A stretch of 64,000 nucleotides of DNA, from contig NZ_NFHG01000009.1 in assembly GCF_002159265.1 (NCBI RefSeq), positions 1-64,000 on the forward strand, in the 5' to 3' direction. The stretch comes from Flavonifractor sp. An82. Lineage in GTDB: Bacteria; Bacillota; Clostridia; Oscillospirales; Oscillospiraceae. The stretch's first letter is position 1. Every line of letters begins with the position of its first letter. This document shows, one piece after another, positions 54,665 through 64,000 of the stretch. The position numbers and the translations under genes were made by a program. The notes under the pieces were generated by a model, which worked only from the letters and a program-made list of their open reading frames with translations, did no database searches and was not told the DNA's origin.

Positions 54665-55831
54665 ATGAACGAGATCATTTTGCTCAAGCTGGGGGAGCTG
54701 GTCCTGAAGGGCCTGAACCGCCGCACCTTTGAGGACAAGCTGATTGCCAACGCCAAGCGCCGGCTGAAGCACCACGGAGATTTTAAGGTGTACTGTAAGC
54801 AGTCCACCATGTATGTGGAGCCCAAGAACGACGACTGCGATCTGGACGGGGCCTGGGAGGCCATGACCAAGCTCTTCGGCGTGGTGGGGCTCAGCCGGGC
54901 CCGGGCCTGCGAGAAGGACGCCGATGCCATGCTGCGCACCGCCATCGAGTACCTGGGGGACAAGCTGGCCGCCGCCCATACCTTTAAAGTAGAGTCCAAG
55001 CGGGCCGACAAGACCTTCCCCATGACCTCCATCCAGCTGTCCCAGTATGTGGGGGGCGAGCTGGACGAGAAATACCCCAACCTGAAGGTGGACGTGCACC
55101 ATCCGGAGCTCACCGTCTATCTTGAAGTACGGGACTACGCCGCCTATGTCCACGCCGATCCCGAGCCGGGCGCCGGCGGTCTGCCGGTAGGCGTGGGAGG
55201 CCGGGCGGTGAGCCTGCTCTCCGGCGGCATCGACTCCCCGGTGGCCTCCTGGATGATCGCCAAGCGGGGCATCGCCCTGGAAATGGTCCACTTCTTCTCC
55301 TATCCCTACACCTCCGAAGAGGCCAAGCAGAAGGTGCTGGATCTGGCCAAGCTGCTTACCCCCTGGTGCGGACGGCTCACCGTCCACGTGGTGCCCTTCA
55401 CCGCCATCCAGGAAGAGCTTCGTCGCAAGTGCCCCGAGGAGCTCTTCACCGTGCTCATGCGCCGGTTCATGATGCGCATTGCCGAGGCGGTGGCCGCCCG
55501 GTGCGGCGCCGGGGCCATTGTCACCGGCGAGTGCCTGGGCCAGGTGGCCAGCCAGACCATGGAGGCCATGCGGGCCACCACCGCCGTGTGCTCCCTGCCC
55601 ATTCTGCGCCCGGTGGTAGGCATGGACAAGGAGGAGATCGTGCGCATCGCCCGCAAGATCAACACCTTTGAGACCTCCATCCTGCCCTATGAGGACTGCT
55701 GCACCGTGTTCACCCCCCGCCATCCCCGGCTCCGCCCGGTGCTGGGTGAGCTGGAGCACGCTGAGGAGGTCCTGGACGTGGAGGTCCTGGTAAAGGCCGC
55801 TGTGGACGGCATCGAGCGTATTCAGGTTTAA
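54665..55831 (+). CDS. thiI: tRNA 4-thiouridine synthase ThiI
   Basis: A 388-residue enzyme that thiolates U8 of tRNA: N-terminal ferredoxin-like and THUMP domains (KVESKRADKTFPMTS), then the PP-loop ATPase SLLSGGIDSPVASW (about 182-195). No C-terminal rhodanese domain, the form usual in Firmicutes. Full length. Confidence 0.95.
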   Translation: MNEIILLKLGELVLKGLNRRTFEDKLIANAKRRLKHHGDFKVYCKQSTMYVEPKNDDCDLDGAWEAMTKLFGVVGLSRARACEKDADAMLRTAIEYLGDKLAAAHTFKVESKRADKTFPMTSIQLSQYVGGELDEKYPNLKVDVHHPELTVYLEVRDYAAYVHADPEPGAGGLPVGVGGRAVSLLSGGIDSPVASWMIAKRGIALEMVHFFSYPYTSEEAKQKVLDLAKLLTPWCGRLTVHVVPFTAIQEELRRKCPEELFTVLMRRFMMRIAEAVAARCGAGAIVTGECLGQVASQTMEAMRATTAVCSLPILRPVVGMDKEEIVRIARKINTFETSILPYEDCCTVFTPRHPRLRPVLGELEHAEEVLDVEVLVKAAVDGIERIQV

Positions 55832-55835
55832 TGAT

Positions 55836-55858
55836 AGGGGCGCACAGTGTGCGCCCCT
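55836..55858 (+). terminator. GC-rich hairpin between thiI and cinA
   Basis: AGGGGCGCAC, loop AGT, GTGCGCCCCT directly past the thiI stop; no T run, so weak as terminator. Confidence 0.5.
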
Positions 55859-55894
55859 CCTCTCTTCTCAATCCAACAAAGGAAGTGCTTCCCC

Positions 55895-57151
55895 ATGTCT
55901 CATACCGCGGAACTGATCGCCGTAGGCACCGAGCTTTTGCTGGGCAACATCGCTAACACCGACGCCCAGATGCTGTCCCAGGGGCTGAGCGCCCTGGGCA
56001 TCAACGTCTACTACCACACGGTGGTGGGCGACAATCCGGACCGGCTGCGTGCCGCCGTGGAGCTGGCCCGCACCCGGGCGGACATCATCATCACCACCGG
56101 CGGCCTGGGCCCCACCTGCGACGATCTGACCAAAACTGTGCTGGCCGACTGCTTCGGCCGGAAGCTGGTGTTTCATCAGCCCTCCGCCCAGCGGATCGAG
56201 GCCTATTTCCAGCGGATCCACCCCAACCGGCCCATGACGGACAACAACTACCAGCAGGCCATGCTACCCGAGGGCTGCACCGTGCTGGACAACGACTGGG
56301 GCACCGCCCCCGGCGTGGCCTTTGAGCAGGACGGCGTCCGGGTCATCATGCTCCCCGGCCCGCCCCGGGAGTGCACCGCCATGTTCACCCACCGGGTGAT
56401 CCCCTACCTGAAGGAGCTGGCCGACGGGGTCATTTCCTCCCGCACCCTGAAGCTCTTCGGCATCGGCGAGTCAGCCATGGAGGCCCAGCTGCGGGAAAAG
56501 ATGAACGCCATGACCAATCCCACCCTGGCCCCCTACGCCAAGGAGGGGGAGTGCGAGCTGCGCATCACCGCCAAGGCCGCTGACGAGGCAGCCGCCCGCG
56601 CCCTGATGGACCCGGTGGTGGACGACCTGAAGGCCCACTTCGGCCCCCTGGTCTATGGGGTGGATATTCCCTCCCTGGAGGCGGCGGTCTTTGCTCTGCT
56701 GAAGGAGAAGGGACTCACCCTGGGCACCGCCGAGAGCTGCACCGGCGGCCTGGTGGCCAAGCGAATGACCGACCTGGCCGGGGTGTCCTCGGTATTCCGG
56801 GGCGGCGTGGTGAGCTACGCCACCGAAGTGAAGCACACGGTGCTGGGCGTGGACCAGGCCCTGCTGGACCAATACGGCGCGGTCAGCGAACAAGTAGCCC
56901 GGGCCATGGCGGAGGGCGCCCGGCGGGTGCTGGGCTGCGACCTGGCCATCTCCACCACCGGCGTGGCGGGGCCCGATCCCGACGAGCGGGGCAATCCGGT
57001 GGGTTTGGTGTTCATCGGTCTGGCCACACCAGAGGGCACCTGGGTGCGCCAGGTGAACCTGTCCATGGGCCGCCAGCGCATCCGCCACATTGCCGCCAGC
57101 CACGGCTTTGACCTGGCCCGGCGCTATCTCTCCGGTCTTGAGATGAAATAA
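55895..57151 (+). CDS. cinA: CinA-family nicotinamide-nucleotide amidase
   Basis: A 418-residue protein: N-terminal MoCF-like domain (VGTELLLGNIANTDAQML; TTGGLGPTCDDLTK; LPGPPRE) and C-terminal PncC-like amidase domain (GTAESCTGGLVAKRMTDL, STTGVAGP). It works in NAD recycling and is often with competence genes; here it lies 64 bases behind thiI. ATG at 55895. Confidence 0.93.
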   Translation: MSHTAELIAVGTELLLGNIANTDAQMLSQGLSALGINVYYHTVVGDNPDRLRAAVELARTRADIIITTGGLGPTCDDLTKTVLADCFGRKLVFHQPSAQRIEAYFQRIHPNRPMTDNNYQQAMLPEGCTVLDNDWGTAPGVAFEQDGVRVIMLPGPPRECTAMFTHRVIPYLKELADGVISSRTLKLFGIGESAMEAQLREKMNAMTNPTLAPYAKEGECELRITAKAADEAAARALMDPVVDDLKAHFGPLVYGVDIPSLEAAVFALLKEKGLTLGTAESCTGGLVAKRMTDLAGVSSVFRGGVVSYATEVKHTVLGVDQALLDQYGAVSEQVARAMAEGARRVLGCDLAISTTGVAGPDPDERGNPVGLVFIGLATPEGTWVRQVNLSMGRQRIRHIAASHGFDLARRYLSGLEMK

Positions 57152-57153
57152 GC

Positions 57154-57197
57154 AAAACACGGTGTATTTTCTCTTTCAGAAAATACACCGTGTTTTT
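57154..57197. terminator. Bidirectional terminator between cinA and ftsH
   Basis: AAAACACGGTGTATTTTCT, 5-base loop, exact complement and TTTT. Confidence 0.92.
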
Positions 57198-57201
57198 ATT
57201 T

Positions 57202-59133
57202 TTAGTCCTGTTCCTTCTTCTCCAGAGAAACGGTCTCCTGCTCCTCCTCCACCTGCTGATAGGCGGCGGGGGGCTGGACGGCGGCAGGGTCGGTAAAGAC
57301 CAGGGCAAAGGTGTCGGCGTCCATGTTCTCATATTTGAGCAGGTAGTCGGCCACAAAGTCCAGTTCCTGCCGGCGGGCGGAGAGGATCTCCACACAGCGG
57401 TTGTAGGCGCCGTCGATGAGGCCCTTGATCTCCTCGTCGATGAGGGCGGCCACCTCTTCGGAGTAGTTCTTGGTCTGGGCCATGGAGCGGCCGATGAACA
57501 CCTCGTCATGGCCGGAGTCGAAGACCACGTTGCCCACCTTGTCGCTCATGCCGTAGCGGGTGACCATGTTGCGGGCGATGGCGCTGGCCTTCTGCAGGTC
57601 GTTGCCCGCGCCGGTGGAGATGTCGCCCAGAGCCAGCTGCTCGGCGGCCCGGCCGCCCAGACAGACGGCGATGCGCTCGGTAAGCTGCTTCTTGGACTGG
57701 AAGGTCACGTCCTCCTGGGGCAGGGAGATGGTCATGCCCCCCGCCATGCCCCGGGGGATGATGGTGATCTGATGGACCGGGTCCTGGGTCTCCAGGTCGT
57801 GGATCACGATGGCGTGACCCGCCTCGTGGTAGGCGGTGAGCTTGCGCTCCCGCTCAATGACCACCCGGCTCTTCTTCTCGGGACCGGCGATGACCTTGAT
57901 CACCGCCTCGTTCAGGTCCTCCATGCTGATGAAGTGCCGTCTCTTACGGGCGGCCAGCAGGGCGGCCTCGTTCATCAGGTTCTCCAGGTCGGCGCCGGTG
58001 AAGCCGCCGGTGCCCTTGGCCAGCTCCGCCAGGGACACGTTGTCCCCCAGGGGCTTGTTGCGGGCATGGACCTTCAGGATGGCCTCACGGCCCTTGATGT
58101 CGGGATAGCCCACATACACCTGCCGGTCGAACCGGCCGGGGCGCAGCAGGGCGGGGTCCAGGATATCCTGCCGGTTGGTGGCCGCCATGACCACCACGCC
58201 CTCGTTGTTGCCGAAGCCGTCCATCTCCACCAGCAGCTGGTTGAGGGTCTGCTCCCGCTCGTCATGGCCGCCGCCCAGGCCAGCGCCTCTCTGGCGGCCT
58301 ACGGCGTCGATCTCATCGATGAACACGATGGCGGGGGCGTTCTTCTTGGCCTGGTCAAAGAGGTCCCGGACACGGCTGGCGCCCACGCCCACGTACAGCT
58401 CCACAAAGTCGGAGCCCGAGATGGACAGGAAGTGGACCCCGGCCTCTCCGGCCACCGCCTTGGCCAGCAGGGTCTTACCGGTGCCGGGCGGGCCTACCAG
58501 CAGCACGCCCTTGGGGATGCGGGCGCCCAGGTCCAGGAACCGGCGGGGGTCCTTGAGGAATTCCACGATCTCCCGCAGCTCCCCCTTCTCCTCCTCGGCC
58601 CCGGCCACGTCGTCAAAGGTGACCTTCTTCTGCTCGTCGGCGCCGGTACGGGTACGGGCCCGGCCGAAGCGGGCGGTGCGGTCGGCAGCTCCGCCGCCCC
58701 CTCCCCCGCCGGTCTGGCGGAGGAACATGAAGTACCACAGCAGGCCAAAGACCACCAGCACGGCGATCCAGGGCAGGAAGCTCATCCAGAAGGGGGGCTC
58801 GAATCCGGCGGGGTAGTCATAGTCGGTGATGATCCCCTGCCGCATCTGCTCCACGATCAGGTCGTTGAAGTCATCGTAAAACCACTGGGGGTTGGCCACC
58901 TGGTAGGTGATGGTATTCTTGCCGCCCACCGCCTCCTTGAGCTGGAGGGTGATGGTCTTGTGGTCCACCTCCACCTGGGTCACCTGCTGTTCCTCCAGCA
59001 GGCGGCGGATCTGGCCGTAGGTGACCTGGTCTCCGGCGCTCATGCCTCCCCGGAGCACAAAGATGGAGACAATGAGCAAAATGGCAATGAGCACATAAAA
59101 GCCTACGTCACGCAGGCTTCCGTTGCGTTTCAA
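57202..59133 (-). CDS. ftsH: ATP-dependent zinc metalloprotease FtsH
   Basis: A 643-residue membrane-bound AAA protease. Two membrane segments (about 11-29 and 113-136), AAA domain with GPPGTGKT (about 213-220) and [11 protein letters not shown], then the zinc motif HEAGH (about 440-444). A Gly-rich stretch follows the second membrane helix. TTG start at 59133. The order gdpP-rplI-dnaB-tilS-hpt-ftsH is typical of Firmicutes. Confidence 0.95.
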   Translation of the reverse strand: MKRNGSLRDVGFYVLIAILLIVSIFVLRGGMSAGDQVTYGQIRRLLEEQQVTQVEVDHKTITLQLKEAVGGKNTITYQVANPQWFYDDFNDLIVEQMRQGIITDYDYPAGFEPPFWMSFLPWIAVLVVFGLLWYFMFLRQTGGGGGGGAADRTARFGRARTRTGADEQKKVTFDDVAGAEEEKGELREIVEFLKDPRRFLDLGARIPKGVLLVGPPGTGKTLLAKAVAGEAGVHFLSISGSDFVELYVGVGASRVRDLFDQAKKNAPAIVFIDEIDAVGRQRGAGLGGGHDEREQTLNQLLVEMDGFGNNEGVVVMAATNRQDILDPALLRPGRFDRQVYVGYPDIKGREAILKVHARNKPLGDNVSLAELAKGTGGFTGADLENLMNEAALLAARKRRHFISMEDLNEAVIKVIAGPEKKSRVVIERERKLTAYHEAGHAIVIHDLETQDPVHQITIIPRGMAGGMTISLPQEDVTFQSKKQLTERIAVCLGGRAAEQLALGDISTGAGNDLQKASAIARNMVTRYGMSDKVGNVVFDSGHDEVFIGRSMAQTKNYSEEVAALIDEEIKGLIDGAYNRCVEILSARRQELDFVADYLLKYENMDADTFALVFTDPAAVQPPAAYQQVEEEQETVSLEKKEQD

Positions 59134-59168
59134 TGGACAGACACGTCCTTTCCGGGCAGATTTGCGCC

Positions 59169-59723
59169 TTATTCCCCGCCGTAGACGGAGGGCTTCAGTA
59201 CGCCGATGTAGGGCAGGTTGCGGTACTTCTCCGCGTAGTCCAGGCCGTAGCCCACCACGAAGTAGTCGGGGATGGAGAAGCCGGAGTAGCTGACCTCTAC
59301 TTCCTTCACCCGGCGGGAGGGCTTATCCAGCAGGGTGCACAGCCGCACGGAGGCGGGCTTGCGGGCCTGGAGCAGCTGGAGCAGGTAGCTCAGGGTGTTG
59401 CCGCTGTCCAGAATATCCTCCACCACGATCAGGTCCTTGCCCTCGATGTGCTCGGACAGGTCCTTGACGATCTTTACCTGGCCGGAGCTGGATGTGCCGG
59501 CCCCGTAGGAGGACACCGCCATGAAGTCCACGGTGCAGGGCACGTGGATCTGCCGCACCAGGTCGGCCATGAAGACGAAGGAGCCCCGCAGCACGCTGAT
59601 CAGCAGGGGTGCTTTGCCCTCATAGTCCCTGTCGATCTGAGCAGCGATCTCCGCCACCCGGTTCTTCAGCTCCTCCTCGGAAAAGAGGACCCGTTCCACA
59701 TCTTTGTCCAGGATATGTTCCAT
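59169..59723 (-). CDS. hpt: Hypoxanthine phosphoribosyltransferase
   Basis: A 184-residue purine salvage enzyme with the PRPP loop VVEDILDSGNTL (about 103-114). The ATG at 59723 follows GGAAGGG and lies 8 bases past the tilS stop; the upstream frame extension runs into tilS and is rejected. Confidence 0.95.
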   Translation of the reverse strand: MEHILDKDVERVLFSEEELKNRVAEIAAQIDRDYEGKAPLLISVLRGSFVFMADLVRQIHVPCTVDFMAVSSYGAGTSSSGQVKIVKDLSEHIEGKDLIVVEDILDSGNTLSYLLQLLQARKPASVRLCTLLDKPSRRVKEVEVSYSGFSIPDYFVVGYGLDYAEKYRNLPYIGVLKPSVYGGE

Positions 59724-59730
59724 ATTTCTC

Positions 59731-61092
59731 TTACCCTTCCTTCCAAAATACCACTTCCCAGGCCGGTTGGCCCGGCTTTGCCACACGATCTCTATGGGGG
59801 CCCAGGCCGGCTGCCGCCAGCACGCCCCGTTCATCCGCCAGCACCGGGATACGGTCCCGGTCCCGTCGGGGAATTTTCTCGTCGATCATCCACTTTTTCA
59901 GGGTCTTGGTGTCCCTGCCCGGCAGGGCCAGCTCATCCCCGGTCTGCCTGGGACGCAGCATGGGCGTGCCCTGGACCTCCCGGCTCAGGTACCAGGCCCC
60001 CTCTCTTCCCTCGCCGGCATGGGGACAGATCACGGCCCGGCAGGCGCACCGCCAGGGCGTACCCTCCGGGGCGGTCTCCCCGTCGGTGTTCAGGGGACAG
60101 GGGGTCATCACCGGGTTGTCAGCCTGGGTGGTAATGAGCAGCTCCTTATAGACCCGCTGGGCCAGCCGCCCGTTGGGCAGGAAGGCCACCGCCGAGGGGT
60201 CCTCCCCCACAGCCAGGTCCACCACCGCCTTCAGGTGGGCGGCGGAGCAGTCGGTGTTGCCGTCCCCCGTCATCTCCAGCAGGCGGCGGGCCGCCCGGGG
60301 GGCGATGGCGGCGGGCAGGTCGGCAATGTAGTGGGCCTCAATGACCAGGTCGTCCTCCGCCCAGCGGGCGTGGGCACAGGCCATGGCGGCCTGTGCGTTG
60401 AGGTAGTCGTTGTCCGCGCGCAGATAGGCCATGGTTTCGGCGGACCGCTGGGTGAGCCGGGGATTCAGCTGGCGCAGCACCGGGATCACCTGATGGCGCA
60501 GCTTGTTGCGGGCATAGCTGTCGTCGGCATTGGTGCTGTCCTCCACATGGGGGATGCCGTGGGCCTCCAGATAGGCCTCGATGTCCGCCCGGGGGGTGGT
60601 GAGCAGGGGACGCACCAGCTCCCCCCGCCGGGGCGGGATACCCGCCAGACCGTGAAGCCCGGCTCCCCGGGTCAGGTGGAGCAGCAGGGTCTCCAGGTTG
60701 TCGTCGGCGTTGTGGGCGGTGGCGATGCGGCTGCACCCCAGCCGTTCCGCCGTCCGGTGGAGAAATTCGTACCGCAGCAGGCGGCCGGTCTCCTCCACAC
60801 CCAAACCCCGGCGGCGGGCCTCGCCGTACACGTCGCCCCGCTCCACCACACAGGGGATGTTCCGCTCCTTGCAGAAGCCCTCTACAAAGGCGGCATCAGC
60901 GTCGGCGTCCGCCCCCCGCATCCCGTGGTGGTAGTGGGCGGCGTACACCTGAAAGTCCCCATCGGCCGACAGGCTGTGGAGCAGATGGAGCAGGCAGATG
61001 GAATCGGCCCCCCCGGAGAGGGCGCACAGCACCCTGCCTCCCCGGGGCAGCATGTCGTATTCGGTTGTGAGGGCCTTGACGGTATCCAGCAT
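59731..61092 (-). CDS. tilS: tRNA(Ile)-lysidine synthetase TilS
   Basis: A 453-residue PP-loop enzyme that changes C34 to lysidine in tRNA-Ile2: CALSGGADSICLLHLL (about 23-38), HYHHGMRGADAD, TAHNADDNLETLLLHLTRGAG, and a TilS C-terminal domain (PRQTGDELALPGRDTKTLKKWMIDEKIP). Precedes hpt. Confidence 0.93.
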   Translation of the reverse strand: MLDTVKALTTEYDMLPRGGRVLCALSGGADSICLLHLLHSLSADGDFQVYAAHYHHGMRGADADADAAFVEGFCKERNIPCVVERGDVYGEARRRGLGVEETGRLLRYEFLHRTAERLGCSRIATAHNADDNLETLLLHLTRGAGLHGLAGIPPRRGELVRPLLTTPRADIEAYLEAHGIPHVEDSTNADDSYARNKLRHQVIPVLRQLNPRLTQRSAETMAYLRADNDYLNAQAAMACAHARWAEDDLVIEAHYIADLPAAIAPRAARRLLEMTGDGNTDCSAAHLKAVVDLAVGEDPSAVAFLPNGRLAQRVYKELLITTQADNPVMTPCPLNTDGETAPEGTPWRCACRAVICPHAGEGREGAWYLSREVQGTPMLRPRQTGDELALPGRDTKTLKKWMIDEKIPRRDRDRIPVLADERGVLAAAGLGPHRDRVAKPGQPAWEVVFWKEG

Positions 61093-61128
61093 AAGGATAT
61101 TCTCCTGTGATATTCCGTAGGGGTGGTG

Positions 61129-62481
61129 CTAATATTCGCTGTGCCGCCGGTCAATGGAGGAGAAGGTGGTGTACTCGGGCAGCCACTGCAGCTCCACCTT
61201 GCCGGTCTCACCGTGGCGGTTTTTGGCGATAATGCACTCGGCCACGTTGTGGTTCTCGCTGTTCTCATTATAATAGTCGTCCCGGTAGAGGAACATGACG
61301 ATGTCGGCGTCCTGCTCGATGGCGCCCGACTCACGCAGGTCGGACAGCATGGGCCGCTTGTCCGACCGGCTCTCCGGGCCACGGGACAGCTGGGACAGGC
61401 AGACCACCGGCACATTGAGCTCCTTGGCCATGATCTTCAGGGCACGGGAGATGTCGGAGACGATCTGCTGCCGGTTGTCGCTGCTGCGGGTGGGACCGCC
61501 GGCGGAGGTCATGAGCTGGAGGTAGTCTATGACCACCAGTCCCAGATTATCCACCCGGCGGCACTTGGCGTTCATGTCCGCCACGCTGAGGGAGGGGTTG
61601 TCGTCAATGAGGATCTGGGTCTGGTTGAGGGCAGCCGAGGCGGCGGCGATCTTGGACCAGTCCTCCTCCCCCAGCTTGCCGGTGACCAGCTTCTTGTTGT
61701 CCACAAAGGCCTCGCCGGAGATGAGGCGCATGGCCAGCTGCTCCCGGCTCATTTCCAGGGAGAAGAAGACCACCGTCTTGCCGGAGAATTTGCCGGCGTG
61801 GAGCAGCATGTTCAGGGCAAAGGAGGTCTTGCCCATGCCGGGGCGGGCGGCCAGCAGAATCAGGTCGGACTTGTTCAGGCCGGAGATGGCCCGGTCCACG
61901 TCGGGCAGGCCGGTGGACAGGCCGGGCACCTCGGAATCGCTGAGGGCCAGCTCGTTGAGCCGCTCGTACACGTTGAGGATCACACTGGAGATGTGGGCCA
62001 GTCCCTGGGAGGCACGGCCCTGGCGGATGGCATAGATCCGCTGCTCGGCGGCCTCCAGCACCTCCTGTCCGGTGCCGGTGCCCTCCTGCACCAGGGCGGT
62101 CAGGTCCCCGGCGGTCTCGGCGATGCGGCGGAGCAGGGCCTTGTCCTTGACGATGGCCACATACTCCTTCACATTGGCCGCTGTGGGGGTGACCTCCATG
62201 AGCTGGAGGATATAGTTCCGGGAGGTATTCTCGTCGTACACCCCGTTCTGGCGCATGTGATCCAGAACGGTCACCGGGTCGATGGTGAGGGAGAAGTTGA
62301 ACATGGAGTAGATGGTCTCATAGATCTCCCGGTTGGTGCGCAGGTAGAAATCCTCGGGCTTGAGCTCCTCGATGACCTCGGGAATGCACCGGGCGTCAAT
62401 GAGCATGGCGCCCAGCACGCTCTGCTCGGCCTCCACGCTGTGGGGCATCTGCCGCAGCAGCAGTTCCTCTTCGGTTGCCAT
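61129..62481 (-). CDS. dnaB: Replicative DNA helicase DnaB
   Basis: A 450-residue hexameric helicase: N-terminal DnaB domain (MPHSVEAEQSVLGAMLID), RecA-like core with AARPGMGKTSFALN (about 211-224), VVIDYLQLM and DLRESGAIEQDADIVMFL. Complete; GGGAGG before the ATG. Confidence 0.96.
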   Translation of the reverse strand: MATEEELLLRQMPHSVEAEQSVLGAMLIDARCIPEVIEELKPEDFYLRTNREIYETIYSMFNFSLTIDPVTVLDHMRQNGVYDENTSRNYILQLMEVTPTAANVKEYVAIVKDKALLRRIAETAGDLTALVQEGTGTGQEVLEAAEQRIYAIRQGRASQGLAHISSVILNVYERLNELALSDSEVPGLSTGLPDVDRAISGLNKSDLILLAARPGMGKTSFALNMLLHAGKFSGKTVVFFSLEMSREQLAMRLISGEAFVDNKKLVTGKLGEEDWSKIAAASAALNQTQILIDDNPSLSVADMNAKCRRVDNLGLVVIDYLQLMTSAGGPTRSSDNRQQIVSDISRALKIMAKELNVPVVCLSQLSRGPESRSDKRPMLSDLRESGAIEQDADIVMFLYRDDYYNENSENHNVAECIIAKNRHGETGKVELQWLPEYTTFSSIDRRHSEY

Positions 62482-62689
62482 GTTCCTTCACCTCCCCTGG
62501 ACGGGCCGATGTGGGCATCGGCCCCTACTCTGTATCTGTTTGATAATCTGTTTTCCGGGGAATTCATTTCTCCGGAAAACACCTCGACCCGCGCCGCGGG
62601 GCGCGAAACCGGGGGTATCAAAACCGTTGTGCCGCAGCGCGGCGCGGCGGTTTTGTATCTAGGGGGTATGGGATACCCCCTAGATGTTC
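62482..62689. other. 207-bp spacer with dispersed repeat and hairpins
   Basis: Holds the second 26-bp repeat (GGGCCGATG-TG-GGCATCGGCCCCTAC, 62503-62528), a TTTTCCGG/CCGGAAAA stem near 62,551-62,580, a GC-rich AAAACCG/CGGTTTT stem (about 62,620-62,654) and the rplI terminator (ATCTAGGGGGTAT / ATACCCCCTAGAT, 62657-62685). No gene. Confidence 0.7.
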
Positions 62690-63136
62690 TTAGGCCTCGG
62701 CCACGACCACCTTCAGGGTGCCGGTGACCTCATAGCCCAGCTTCACCTTCAGCTCATAGGTGCCGAAGGCCTTGATGGGCTCGTCCTGGACGATCTTGGT
62801 CTTCTGGATGGTGATGCCGTGCTGGGCGCTGAGGGCGTCGGCGATCTCCTTGGTGGTAACAGCGCCGAAGAGCCGTCCGCCGTTGCCCGCCTTGGCGGTC
62901 ACCTTGACGGAGAGCTCCTTCAGCTTGGCGGCGGTGGCCTCGGCCTCCGCCTTCTCGGCGGCCTCCTGAGCCTTCTTGGCCTTCTCCTGCATCTTCATGG
63001 TGTTGATATTCTCCGCGGTGGCGGGGACCGCCAGCTTGCGGGGGAGAAGGAAGTTGCGGGCGTAGCCGTCGCTGGCCTCGATCATCTGGCCCTTCTTGCC
63101 CTGGCCCTTTACATCCTGCTGCAAAATCACTTTCAT
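62690..63136 (-). CDS. rplI: 50S ribosomal protein L9
   Basis: A 148-residue L9: N-terminal KVILQQDVKGQGKKGQMIEASDGYARNFLLP signature, long central helix (MKMQEKAKKAQEAAEKAEAEA), C-terminal domain. AAAGGA precedes the start. Confidence 0.97.
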   Translation of the reverse strand: MKVILQQDVKGQGKKGQMIEASDGYARNFLLPRKLAVPATAENINTMKMQEKAKKAQEAAEKAEAEATAAKLKELSVKVTAKAGNGGRLFGAVTTKEIADALSAQHGITIQKTKIVQDEPIKAFGTYELKVKLGYEVTGTLKVVVAEA

Positions 63137-63189
63137 GGTTATTCGTCCTTTCTTATGGCTGCGGGCAGGTCAGGGACCCGCCCCGATGG

Positions 63190-64000
63190 TTATTCGTCTT
63201 CAAGGTATTGGTCAATGGCCTGGAGGAGCATCTTGGTGACCTCATCCACGGTCTTGCCGGGTACCTGGGCGCCGGCGGTGGCGGCGTTGCCGCCGCCTCC
63301 CAGCTTCTCCAGCACCACCTGTACGTTCACATCCCCCATGCTGCGGGCGGACAGGATGACCCGTCCCTCCTGGTCGGGGAAGAGCACAAAGGAGGTGTCG
63401 ATGCCCGAAATGTTCAGCAGCTCGTCGGCGGCCTGGGCGGCGGTGATGCGTCCCACGGTATGGTCCACCCGGGCCACGGCGATGCCGTCCTTGTATATCC
63501 GGGCGGTCTGGATGATGTCATACCGGGCGATGGTGCCCTCCAGATCGTTCTGGAACAGCTTCTTCACGTCGCCGGTGTCGGCGCCGGAGCGGCGCAGGAA
63601 GGCGGCCGCCTCAAAGGTGCGGCTGCCGGTGCGCATGGTAAACTGCTTGGTGTCCAGCACCATGCCCGCCAGCAGGGCCTCCGCCTCGATCTTCAGCAGG
63701 TCGGCGGGCTCCAGCAGGTACTGGGACAGCTCGGTGACCAGCTCACTGGCGGAGGAGGCGTAGGGCTCATGGAAGTTGAGGGCCGCGTCGGCGATATAGG
63801 AGGAGGCCCGGCGGTGGTGGTCGATGACCGCCACCTTGTGCACCGCCTCCAGCAGATCCTGGCTCACCACCTGCTCGGGGCGGTTGGTGTCCACCACCAC
63901 CAGCAGGCAGTTGGAGTCGGCCAGCAGAATGGCGTCCTGGGGGGAGAGGAACACGTCCTTGTACTCGGGCACCTGGCCCAGCCGGTCGCTCATCTCGCTG
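63190..64000 (-). CDS. gdpP: Cyclic-di-AMP phosphodiesterase GdpP, C-terminal part
   Basis: Frame is open to the right edge, so the N-terminal membrane, PAS and GGDEF parts lie outside. Present here is the DHH/DHHA1 phosphodiesterase: VVDTN, VAVIDHHRRAS (Asp-His-His), MVLDTKQFTMRTG, and the DHHA1 end GGGGNAATAG. It degrades c-di-AMP. Neighbour of rplI and dnaB as usual. Confidence 0.9.
   Translation of the reverse strand, partial: SEMSDRLGQVPEYKDVFLSPQDAILLADSNCLLVVVDTNRPEQVVSQDLLEAVHKVAVIDHHRRASSYIADAALNFHEPYASSASELVTELSQYLLEPADLLKIEAEALLAGMVLDTKQFTMRTGSRTFEAAAFLRRSGADTGDVKKLFQNDLEGTIARYDIIQTARIYKDGIAVARVDHTVGRITAAQAADELLNISGIDTSFVLFPDQEGRVILSARSMGDVNVQVVLEKLGGGGNAATAGAQVPGKTVDEVTKMLLQAIDQYLEDE

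Noticed and set aside
57190..59184. 664-codon frame antisense to ftsH
   Set aside because: Same composition artefact; spans the ftsH terminator and the start region.

Overview
The window reads as chromosome of a gut Firmicute of the class Clostridia, most like the GC-rich Oscillospiraceae (Flavonifractor/Pseudoflavonifractor type). This is inferred from gene content and style: pyruvate:ferredoxin oxidoreductase, [FeFe]-hydrogenase maturases HydE/F/G, a cobalamin methionine synthase with a separate activation-domain gene, a sporulation-type polysaccharide deacetylase relic, SLH-domain protein, and the Firmicutes cluster gdpP-rplI-dnaB-tilS-hpt-ftsH. Taxonomy was not tested by any search.

The window has two halves. 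From 1 to about 29,060 lies a mosaic of mobile-element DNA. It holds two copies of one conjugative-element block (CD1845-type membrane protein, 101-aa protein, MobC, DUF3849 protein): a shortened copy at 1.6-3.7 kb, where a ParA N-terminus is fused in frame to a DUF3849 C-terminus, and a longer copy at 17.1-24.2 kb that leads into a large helicase-like protein with an internal deletion. Between them are two tandem paralogous tyrosine recombinases with an excisionase-like gene, a sigma-like protein, an AT-rich bacitracin-resistance cassette (bcrR-bcrA-bcrB-bcrD/uppP) with two recognisable BcrR operators, a MobP-type relaxase, a three-gene AbiE abortive-infection operon and a SLOG/XRE pair. Past a broken DUF4316 gene, an integrase 3' remnant and the 3' half of a tRNA-Met gene comes a WYL regulator followed by two tightly linked genes I cannot assign; this is the best candidate for an undescribed system. 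The island ends in a polysaccharide deacetylase gene cut after about 63 codons.

From 29.1 kb the sequence is ordinary GC-rich chromosome: a ModE-like regulator, a three-subunit molybdenum hydroxylase operon, a small Cys-rich protein, a DUF3846 protein, the operon metF / MetH activation domain / metH, the hydrogenase maturation operon (TM1266-like regulator, hydE, hydG, hydF), an SLH/peptidase M15 protein, a decayed molybdate-transport operon (modA broken, modB intact, DUF364 protein) behind a Crp/Fnr regulator, then ychF, nifJ, yifB, a small XRE/orphan pair, thiI, cinA, ftsH, hpt, tilS, dnaB, rplI and the 3' part of gdpP, which runs off the right edge.

Regulatory signals that the sequence itself supports include a promoter family in the mobile region in which CCGTATC abuts the -35 box of five minus-strand transcription units, the BcrR operators (one inside the bcrR terminator), an AbiEi-type inverted repeat over the abiE -10 box, a paired palindrome between the XRE gene and its divergent neighbour at 54.2 kb, and a long stem in the nifJ leader.
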